Source of the DNA: Bacteroidales bacterium
GTDB taxonomy: Bacteria > Bacteroidota > Bacteroidia > Bacteroidales > ML635J-15
Assembly (NCBI GenBank): GCA_007130555.1
Contig: SLSH01000301.1
Span: 1 to 5,357, forward strand
DNA: 5,357 nucleotides
Reading direction: 5' to 3'
Below the pieces are notes generated by a model that saw only the letters and a program-made list of their open reading frames with translations, was not told the DNA's origin and did not search any database. Of the stretch, positions 1-4,575 are shown piece by piece (position 1 is the stretch's first letter; each line of letters opens with the position of its first letter). The position numbers were made by a program, and so were the translations under genes.

Positions 1-361
1 CTATTTCAATGTTTTCGTATTCTACATAATCTGATTTAATAACATTTACTTTTACGGCTGTTTGATTCGGAATAATTATGGAAGCCGTTAATTTTAATAA
101 ATCAGGAACTCCTTCTATTAACAGTTTTGATGCACCGGATAGTTCAAGTGTATTTGAAACTCCTTTATGTGTGTTTGTACCGACCAAATAGAACCCGCCA
201 AAAGAAAAATCAACGACAGATCGGTCTATTGTAGAACTTATAAGTGTCGGGTTAATTTTAGATTCTTTTTTATAATTGTCATCAATAGACATCCAAATAG
301 ATTGACTAAAAACTGTAAAACTTAAAATAATTATTAAACTAAGAAGAAGTAATTTTTTCAT
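1..361 (-). CDS. Probable secreted C25 (gingipain-like) peptidase, N-terminal part only
   Basis: This is a partial gene read leftwards from ATG at 361-359; 120 codons are visible and the reading frame is still open at the window edge. Residues 1-20 form a signal peptide: MKK, a Leu/Ile-rich core, then VFSQ before the likely cleavage site. Residues about 83-120 (EGVPDLLKLTASIIIP, then VKVNVIKSDYVEYENIEI) resemble the propeptide that precedes the catalytic domain in Bacteroidota C25 cysteine peptidases, where a 'G-x-P-x-L-x-x-L ... IP' stretch is followed by 'Y.DYENIEIAPSKG'-like sequence. That is recognition from memory, not a search. Such proteins are usually exported by Sec and then by the type IX system through a C-terminal sorting domain, which cannot be seen here. 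The catalytic His and Cys also lie outside the window. Another secreted adhesin-like protein remains possible. It is divergent from the mrp operon and has no obvious functional link to it. Confidence 0.62.
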   Translation of the reverse strand, partial: MKKLLLLSLIIILSFTVFSQSIWMSIDDNYKKESKINPTLISSTIDRSVVDFSFGGFYLVGTNTHKGVSNTLELSGASKLLIEGVPDLLKLTASIIIPNQTAVKVNVIKSDYVEYENIEI

Positions 362-377
362 AATAATAATAAGTTAT

Positions 378-401
378 AAAACATAACATATCTTATGTTT
401 T
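378..401. promoter_or_regulatory. Short inverted repeat upstream of the C25-type gene
   Basis: AAAACATA (378-385) is the exact reverse complement of TATGTTTT (394-401), with an 8 nt spacer. A second, tighter pairing, AACATA (385-390) with TATGTT (394-399), uses a 3 nt loop. It lies 17-40 bp upstream of the leftward start codon. On the minus strand TATGTTTT (385-378) matches seven of eight positions of the TAnnTTTG -7 element. It could be an operator, a leader hairpin, or chance in AT-rich DNA. Confidence 0.2.
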
Positions 402-532
402 TTTATGATTATTATAATGTAAAGGTAAAAAAAATACTCAAAACTAAGGTAGAAACTATTGATTATTATTCTTATTATTATATTTATATATATGTAATGA
501 TAGATTTATTAAACATTAGGATATGACAAAAG

Positions 533-547
533 TTTTCATGTACTAAA
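533..547 (+). repeat. 15 bp direct repeat, left copy flanking the tandem array
   Basis: TTTTCATGTACTAAA occurs here and again at 924-938, once on each side of the 575-885 tandem array. The surrounding bases are also similar (an A-rich stretch before, and ACATAA versus TAAA after). This could be a duplicated target or the ends of an inserted or duplicated segment. It could also be part of a genome-wide intergenic repeat. Confidence 0.6.
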
Positions 548-574
548 CATAATTAGAGTTCGTCAATAAAATCA

Positions 575-720
575 AGTGTCTTTGTGGGAATTCTAGGTAT
601 TTTTATTTTTTATCCCACTAAGACACAAAGATTACAAAGTATTATATAATTATTAGTTATTTTTTTTGAAGTTAACGAGATACTTTTCGGTTAATATATA
701 CACATTATCTTAGTGTTCTT
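575..720. repeat. Tandem repeat unit 1 (146 bp)
   Basis: This is the first of two adjacent long repeat units. By my count it matches unit 2 (721-865) except for ten substitutions and one single-base indel, about 92% identity. The first 58 bases (575-632) are identical to 721-778. The unit starts AGTGTCTTTGTGGGAATTCT and contains a T-rich stretch and then the inverted arm CCCACTAAGACACAAAG. The right half, including CTTTTCGGTTA and TATATACACATTAT, has accumulated all the differences. It has no coding potential. Confidence 0.9.
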
Positions 721-785
721 AGTGTCTTTGTGGGAATTCTAGGTATTTTTATTTTTTATCCCACTAAGACACAAAGATCACAAAG
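709..785. repeat. Long imperfect inverted repeat (hairpin) at the start of repeat unit 2
   Basis: The 5' arm 709-735 pairs with the 3' arm 759-785 at 23 of 27 positions, around a T-rich loop of 23 bases. The inner 18 positions (718-735 with 759-776) match at 16 of 18, and the mismatches are A-A or T-T oppositions. An equivalent but shorter hairpin is present in unit 1: 575-589 against 613-627, with 13 of 15 matching. The T run is in the loop and not after the stem, so this is not a standard intrinsic terminator. Possible roles are an RNA hairpin, a protein-binding site, or the palindromic part of a dispersed Bacteroidota intergenic repeat. Confidence 0.75.
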
Positions 786-865
786 TATTGTAAAATTATT
801 AGTATTTTTTTTGAAGTTAGCAGAATACTTTTCGGTTAGTATATACACATTATTTTAGTGTCCTT
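721..865. repeat. Tandem repeat unit 2 (145 bp)
   Basis: This second unit directly abuts unit 1. It is one base shorter because of a lost T near 803 and differs at ten other positions, all after base 778. It ends with ATTTTAGTGTCCTT, which leads straight into a third partial copy. Both full units keep the inverted-repeat half unchanged, so that half is either under constraint, kept alike by gene conversion, or recently duplicated. Confidence 0.9.
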
Positions 866-885
866 AGTGTCTTTATGGGAATTTA
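866..885. repeat. Truncated third copy of the tandem repeat
   Basis: AGTGTCTTTATGGGAATT at 866-883 matches the first 18 bases of the full units with one substitution (G to A). Similarity then stops, so the third unit is cut off before its T-rich loop and inverted arm. This is the usual ragged end of a tandem duplication. Confidence 0.75.
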
Positions 886-923
886 TAGTGTAATCCGTGT
901 TCTATTTGTATTATTGCATAAAA

Positions 924-938
924 TTTTCATGTACTAAA
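924..938 (+). repeat. 15 bp direct repeat, right copy flanking the tandem array
   Basis: This is a second exact copy of TTTTCATGTACTAAA (first at 533-547). The two copies start 391 bp apart and enclose the whole tandem array plus short non-repeated edges. Confidence 0.6.
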
Positions 939-1012
939 TAAAGGGGACTTCTATTAATTCTTTTCTTTTGAAAAAAAATAAAAATAAAACTTTTTTTTAT
1001 AAATATAATATT

Positions 1013-1020
1013 TAATTTTG
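1013..1020 (+). promoter_or_regulatory. Probable -7 element of the mrp operon promoter
   Basis: TAATTTTG matches the Bacteroidota sigma-factor -7 consensus TAnnTTTG at every fixed position. It would place transcription start near 1027 and give a leader of roughly 16 nt before the mrpB ATG. The expected TTTG -33 element about 20 bp upstream is not clear: 989-998 is only a T-rich tract after AC, with no G. In sequence this AT-rich a chance match is possible, but the position is right. Confidence 0.42.
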
Positions 1021-1042
1021 AAGATTTAAAAGATTTAAGAAA

Positions 1043-1453
1043 ATGATATCAATAATATTATCTACAGCCACACGAATATTATTACCAATATTATTATTAT
1101 TTTCGGTATTTATATTAATTCGTGGTCATCACGAACCCGGAGGCGGATTTGTAGGAGGACTAATCGCTTCTATGGCATTTGCGTTATATACTATTGCAAA
1201 TGGAATTACTCATGCACGTCAAATTTTTCCGTTTAATCCTAATTTACTTATTATTTGCGGATTATCTTTTGCTTTAATAAGCGGATTATTTTCACTTTTT
1301 ACCGGAGCCCCCGGATTTACAAGCCTTTGGGGAAGCTATGAATTTCCTATAATTGGTCCTTTGAGTACTCCTTTACTATTTGACATTGGTGTTTATTTGG
1401 TAGTTCTCGGAGCATCAACAAGTATAATATTTACATTAAAATTAAAACAATAG
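1043..1453 (+). CDS. mrpB: Na+/H+ antiporter subunit MrpB (MnhB)
   Basis: This is a small membrane subunit of the Mrp cation/proton antiporter, in the inner membrane. The protein has 136 residues, close to the family's usual length of about 140. It has four hydrophobic segments, at about 8-27, 35-56, 66-88 and 111-133. The family signature is RGHHEPGGGFVGGL at about 27-40, followed late in the protein by GPLSTPLLFDIGVYLVVLG (about 105-123). It is homologous to MbhF of membrane-bound hydrogenases. The start at 1043 gives the family's normal N-terminus (polar residues, then RILLPILLLFSVFILIRG). No Shine-Dalgarno sequence precedes it, which is normal in Bacteroidota. It is the first gene of the operon, where mrpA would stand in the classical order. 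It has no N-terminal fusion to the MbhD/MbhE-like domains that belong to the end of MrpA in many bacteria. Confidence 0.95.
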   Translation: MISIILSTATRILLPILLLFSVFILIRGHHEPGGGFVGGLIASMAFALYTIANGITHARQIFPFNPNLLIICGLSFALISGLFSLFTGAPGFTSLWGSYEFPIIGPLSTPLLFDIGVYLVVLGASTSIIFTLKLKQ

Positions 1454-1457
1454 CATT

Positions 1458-1820
1458 ATGGAGTCTTTACTGGCAATTTTAATCGGCGGTTTGTTTGCGA
1501 GTGCTATTTATATGATATTACGCCGCAGTATTATTAAATTGATAATAGGACTGGCTTTTTTGGCACATGCATGTAATCTATTGATTTTTACAATGGCTAC
1601 TGTTGTAAGAGGTAAGGCTCCACTAATCGAAGAAGGAGAAAAGTATATTACAGAAACAGTTGCCGACCCATTGCCACAAGCCTTAGTGCTTACAGCTATT
1701 GTAATCGGATTTGGAGTAATGGCATTTGCTATAGTTTTAATAGAGCAGGTTTATCAAACTGTTGGCATTGGAGATGCTATTGAACTTAAAGAATATGAAG
1801 ATGATGATAATGAGGATTAA
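1458..1820 (+). CDS. mrpC: Na+/H+ antiporter subunit MrpC (MnhC), NuoK-like
   Basis: This is the NuoK/MbhG homologue of the Mrp complex, a three-helix membrane protein next to the large antiporter-like subunits. At 120 residues it is slightly longer than the roughly 113 common for the family. Helices lie at about 3-21, 27-50 and 75-98. The diagnostic motif DPLPQALVLTAIVIGFG spans about 70-86. The loop before it (about 51-70, RGKAPLIEEGEKYITETVAD) is longer and more charged than in NuoK, as usual for MrpC. The C-terminus is strongly acidic (EYEDDDNED, 112-120). The start lies 4 bp after the mrpB stop and lacks a Shine-Dalgarno sequence, so it is probably translated by coupling with mrpB. Confidence 0.95.
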   Translation: MESLLAILIGGLFASAIYMILRRSIIKLIIGLAFLAHACNLLIFTMATVVRGKAPLIEEGEKYITETVADPLPQALVLTAIVIGFGVMAFAIVLIEQVYQTVGIGDAIELKEYEDDDNED

Positions 1821-1837
1821 TTTAACTTGAAAGATTT

Positions 1838-3382
1838 ATGAACGCGTTATTGATAGCACCAATTATATTTCCACTAATTCTAGGATTATTAACAATAGCA
1901 TTCTGGAGATTTAAAAAAATACAGCAAATAATAAATCTAAGCGGTTCATTTATATTTCTAATAATTGGAATACTTTTTCTTAATGAGGTTTTAGCTAATG
2001 GAATTCTTCACTTTCAAGCAGGAAGCTGGATTGCACCGTATGGCATAACAATAATTGCAGACACTTTTAGTGCTATTATGGTTTTTATTACTACTGTTAT
2101 GGCTCTGATAATTTCTATTTACTCTATATCTTCAATGAAAAATGAAAGACAGAGGTGCCCGAATATGACAATGAAAAGAAGGCAATTTGCATACTACCCG
2201 TTGTTAAATATTATGTATATGGGTATTTGCGGAGCATTCCTTACCGGAGATCTTTTTAATATGTATGTTTGGTTTGAGGTAATGCTTATTTCTTCTTTTA
2301 TCCTGCTGGCAATGGACGGCACTAAAGAACAGCTTGGTGCAACCTTTAAATATGTAACAATAAACTTGGTTTCATCCGCATTCTTTTTAATTGGAATTGG
2401 TTTTATATATGGAATGACCGGAACATTAAATATGGCTGATTTGGCAGTAAAAATTCCTGAACTGGAAAATCAAGCTTTGGTTACACTGGTAGCTATGTTT
2501 TTTTTGATATGTTTTGGAATTAAAGCAGCAGTTTTTCCTCTATTCTTTTGGCTGCCTGCTTCGTATCATACCCCTCCAATCAGTATTGCCGCAATATTTG
2601 CAGGTATGCTGACTAAAGTAGGAGTTTATTCTTTAATACGGGTTTTTACATTATTATTTATTCAGGATGTTGGCTTTACTCATGTAGTTTTATTATGGAT
2701 TGCAGGATTTACAATGCTTATAGGAGTTCTTGGCGCAGCTTCACATTTTGATATGAGAAGAATACTGGCTTTTCATAGCATCAGCCAGATTGGTTATATG
2801 GTATTGGGACTTGCCTTATATACTCCTTTAGCAATTGCCGGAGCAATATATTTTATGATCCATCATACTATAGTAAAAGGGAACCTGTTTTTAGTTGCAG
2901 GGTTAGTTAACAAAGTAAAAGGGAGTTATGATATCAGAAAAATAGGCGGAATTGCAAATTCTTATCCCGTTTTGAGTATATTGTTTTTAATCCCGGCTTT
3001 ATCTCTTGCAGGAATTCCACCGCTGTCAGGATTTTGGGCAAAGTTTTTTATTGCAAAACCCGGTTTAGAAAGCGGAGAATATTTTGTGATAGTTACTGCT
3101 CTTTTTGTAGGTTTAATAACTTTGTTTTCGATGGTTAAAATATGGAGCTATGCATTTTGGACCAAAGATCCCGGAATTATTAAAAACAATAATAGTGTTA
3201 GTCAAAGAATTTTTTCTAAAGAAAATATTTATATGACTATACCAATAATAATTCTCATTCTGGCAATGATTACGATAGGATTTTATCCCGAGCCGTTTTT
3301 TCAAATTGCCGAAAGAGCATCAAATGAATTATTAAATCCGTCAATTTATATTAATACTGTATTAGGAGGAGGTGCACAATGA
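1838..3382 (+). CDS. mrpD: Na+/H+ antiporter subunit MrpD (MnhD), complex I NuoN/M-like
   Basis: This is a large antiporter-like subunit of Mrp, of the proton-transporting (Proton_antipo_M) family shared with NuoL/M/N, with about 14 predicted membrane helices. The expected proton-path residues are present: Glu147 in WFEVMLISS, Lys229 in GIKAAVFPLFFWLP, Lys260 in AGMLTKVGVYSLIR, His312 in AFHSISQIGYM, His342/343 and Lys347 in IHHTIVKGNLFL, and Lys402 after AGIPPLSGFWAK. These sit about 10 residues later than in my recollection of alkaliphile Bacillus MrpD (E137, K219, K250, K392). The protein is longer, 514 residues against about 490. Part of the excess is probably the basic loop at about 101-116 (KNERQRCPNMTMKRRQ). 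The start is 17 bp after mrpC. The last codons encode LGGGAQ because the Shine-Dalgarno sequence of mrpE lies inside the gene, and the stop overlaps the mrpE start. Confidence 0.96.
   Translation: MNALLIAPIIFPLILGLLTIAFWRFKKIQQIINLSGSFIFLIIGILFLNEVLANGILHFQAGSWIAPYGITIIADTFSAIMVFITTVMALIISIYSISSMKNERQRCPNMTMKRRQFAYYPLLNIMYMGICGAFLTGDLFNMYVWFEVMLISSFILLAMDGTKEQLGATFKYVTINLVSSAFFLIGIGFIYGMTGTLNMADLAVKIPELENQALVTLVAMFFLICFGIKAAVFPLFFWLPASYHTPPISIAAIFAGMLTKVGVYSLIRVFTLLFIQDVGFTHVVLLWIAGFTMLIGVLGAASHFDMRRILAFHSISQIGYMVLGLALYTPLAIAGAIYFMIHHTIVKGNLFLVAGLVNKVKGSYDIRKIGGIANSYPVLSILFLIPALSLAGIPPLSGFWAKFFIAKPGLESGEYFVIVTALFVGLITLFSMVKIWSYAFWTKDPGIIKNNNSVSQRIFSKENIYMTIPIIILILAMITIGFYPEPFFQIAERASNELLNPSIYINTVLGGGAQ
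3364..3372 (+). promoter_or_regulatory. Strong Shine-Dalgarno for mrpE inside the mrpD 3' end
   Basis: AGGAGGAGG ends 6 nt before the mrpE ATG at 3379, an ideal spacing. It also encodes three Gly of the MrpD C-terminus. It stands out because mrpB, mrpC, mrpD, mrpG and mrpA have no comparable site. Confidence 0.7.
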
Positions 3383-3858
3383 AAACTTTTTTTGAAAACA
3401 TATTTTTGACGTTTATATGGATTACCTTAACAATGAGGCTAAATGCCGAAAACTTTATTTTTGGCTTTATTGTCAGTTATTTTATTTTATGGTTTGTTCA
3501 AAGAAATAATAAAGAAGTTAGGTATTTTAGAATCATTCCGAAAACCACCGGTTTCTTCCTGTTATTTATTAAAGAAGTAATAATAGGCAGTCTGAAAATC
3601 GGTTATGATATTATTACTCCAAAACATTATATGAACCCCGGAATAATTGCAGTTCCACTTGATGCAAAAACAGATCTGGAAATTACTCTTCTGGCTAATT
3701 CAATTACTTTAACACCCGGAACAACAAGCCTTGCAGTATCAAAAGATAAATGTATTTTGTATGTTTATAATGTATATATTGATAAAAATGACAAACAAAA
3801 AAGTATAGATGCGATAAAAAACGGACTTGAAAAAAAATTATTGGAGGCACTAAGATGA
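3379..3858 (+). CDS. mrpE: Na+/H+ antiporter subunit MrpE (MnhE)
   Basis: This is a small subunit of the Mrp complex, homologous to MbhA. It is needed for full activity or assembly in characterised systems. The protein has 159 residues, the usual length. The N-terminal part is hydrophobic, with segments at about 5-18, 24-40 and 58-76. The C-terminal part is a soluble domain with the family signature: NPGIIAVPL at about 86-94, LEITLLANSITLTPGTTSLAVS at about 100-121, then LYVYNVYID at about 127-135. The start overlaps the mrpD stop as ATGA (3379-3382) and has a strong Shine-Dalgarno sequence, so mrpE can both initiate independently and couple to mrpD. An opposite-strand open frame over its 3' half is a shadow. 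Confidence 0.95.
   Translation: MKTFFENIFLTFIWITLTMRLNAENFIFGFIVSYFILWFVQRNNKEVRYFRIIPKTTGFFLLFIKEVIIGSLKIGYDIITPKHYMNPGIIAVPLDAKTDLEITLLANSITLTPGTTSLAVSKDKCILYVYNVYIDKNDKQKSIDAIKNGLEKKLLEALR
3843..3847 (+). promoter_or_regulatory. Shine-Dalgarno for mrpF inside the mrpE 3' end
   Basis: GGAGG lies 7 nt before the mrpF ATG at 3855. As at mrpE, the site is found where the two genes overlap. Confidence 0.6.
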
Positions 3859-4130
3859 ATATTGATTTAATAATTATATATTTTGTTTTACCATTACTAA
3901 GCATTTCGATGCTTATGATATTTATCAGACTATTCAGAGGGCCAAGTTTGATAGATAAAGTTATTGCATTAGACTTACTGGTAATTGTAGGAATAGGTGC
4001 TTTTTCGGCTTATGCAATACTTTATGATAAATCAATGATAATTGATATCTCTCTTATTCTTGCACTGATTGCATTTTTAAGTACAATTGCATTTGCATAT
4101 TATTATGAAAGAAGAAAAAAAATAGAATAA
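3855..4130 (+). CDS. mrpF: Na+/H+ antiporter subunit MrpF (MnhF)
   Basis: This is a three-helix subunit of Mrp, homologous to MbhB. It has been associated with the cation and bile-salt phenotypes of some Mrp systems. The protein has 91 residues, normal for the family. Helices lie at about 6-25, 35-56 and 62-82. The conserved segment RLFRGPSLIDKVIALDLL (about 25-42) contains the Asp (D34 and D40) and Gly-Pro positions typical of MrpF, and IDISLILALIAFLSTIAFAYY closes the last helix. It ends in a basic tail (ERRKKIE). The start overlaps mrpE as ATGA (3855-3858). Confidence 0.94.
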   Translation: MNIDLIIIYFVLPLLSISMLMIFIRLFRGPSLIDKVIALDLLVIVGIGAFSAYAILYDKSMIIDISLILALIAFLSTIAFAYYYERRKKIE

Positions 4131-4141
4131 AATAATTTGAT

Positions 4142-4567
4142 ATGATAGAATATTTAGTTTTATTATTTTTAATTTTAGGTACGATTTTTATATTTGTTGC
4201 CTCAATTGGCTTATTAAAAATGCCGGATGTTTACCTTAGAATGTCGGCTTCAACAATAGCAGGAACATTTGGAGTAGCATCAATGCTGATTGCAGCAGTA
4301 TTACACTTTAGAGACATTACCATCGCTTTGCATGTTATAGGAATTATCATATTTCTAATTCTTACGGTTCCTGTGGGAGCCCACATGCTGGGACGCACAT
4401 CTCATATAATAAAACTAAAAAAATGGGATAAAACTGTTTGCGACGACCTTGAAGGGAAATTCGATGAAAATACAAGAGAATTTGATTGTAATAATAAAGA
4501 TAATAAAGATAATAAAGATAATAAAGATAATAAAGATAATAAAGATAATAAAACTGATAATAAATAA
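4142..4567 (+). CDS. mrpG: Na+/H+ antiporter subunit MrpG (MnhG) with Asp-Asn-Lys repeat tail
   Basis: This is a three-helix subunit of Mrp, homologous to MbhC. Helices lie at about 4-24, 39-56 and 62-82. Family signatures are IGLLKMPDVYLRMSASTIAGTFG (about 22-44) and LTVPVGAHMLGR (about 74-85). The conserved part ends near residue 100. The remaining residues are hydrophilic, and residues 117-141 are low complexity: NNK, six DNK triplets, then TDNK. The total of 141 residues exceeds the common 110-125. The tail is likely disordered and is encoded by a 9 bp tandem repeat in frame. The gene starts 11 bp after mrpF and has no Shine-Dalgarno sequence. Confidence 0.94.
   Translation: MIEYLVLLFLILGTIFIFVASIGLLKMPDVYLRMSASTIAGTFGVASMLIAAVLHFRDITIALHVIGIIIFLILTVPVGAHMLGRTSHIIKLKKWDKTVCDDLEGKFDENTREFDCNNKDNKDNKDNKDNKDNKDNKTDNK
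4490..4564 (+). repeat. In-frame 9 bp tandem repeat (GATAATAAA)n in the mrpG 3' end
   Basis: Six perfect copies of GATAATAAA occupy 4499-4552. They are preceded by one variant copy (AATAATAAA, 4490-4498) and followed, after ACT, by one more copy (4556-4564) just before the stop. The unit length is a multiple of three, so changes in copy number alter the Asp-Asn-Lys tail length without shifting the frame. The array ends 11 bp before the mrpA start codon. Perfect identity of the copies suggests recent expansion by replication slippage. Confidence 0.93.
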
Positions 4568-4575
4568 TTGATAAT

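Larger units (their letters stand above)
362..1042. other. 681 bp divergent intergenic region
   Basis: No credible gene is visible on either strand: stops are dense in all frames and there is no coding-like composition. Positions 362-530 are plain AT-rich sequence that would hold the promoter and leader of the leftward peptidase gene. Positions 533-938 hold a tandem repeat array bracketed by a short direct repeat. Positions 939-1042 are A/T-rich tracts leading into the probable mrpB promoter. No tRNA or recognisable riboswitch was seen. Confidence 0.75.

Noticed and set aside
386..407. Rho-independent terminator from the AACATA/TATGTT hairpin followed by T residues on the plus strand
   Set aside because: The stem is only 6 bp and AT-rich, and no plus-strand gene ends upstream; on the minus strand the T run would precede the stem.
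718..776. Intrinsic transcription terminator
   Set aside because: The T-rich stretch is in the loop, not after the 3' arm, the stem is AT-rich and long, and no gene ends nearby to be terminated.
575..885. CRISPR array
   Set aside because: There are only two full units of about 146 bp placed head to tail with no unique spacers, and no cas genes are visible.
3113..3304. Minus-strand 63-codon open frame inside mrpD
   Set aside because: It lies opposite a well-conserved mrpD region, has no family resemblance, and its composition is that of a complement shadow.
3704..3904. Minus-strand 66-codon open frame across the mrpE/mrpF junction
   Set aside because: It is antisense to conserved mrpE and mrpF sequence and shows no recognisable protein or initiation signal.
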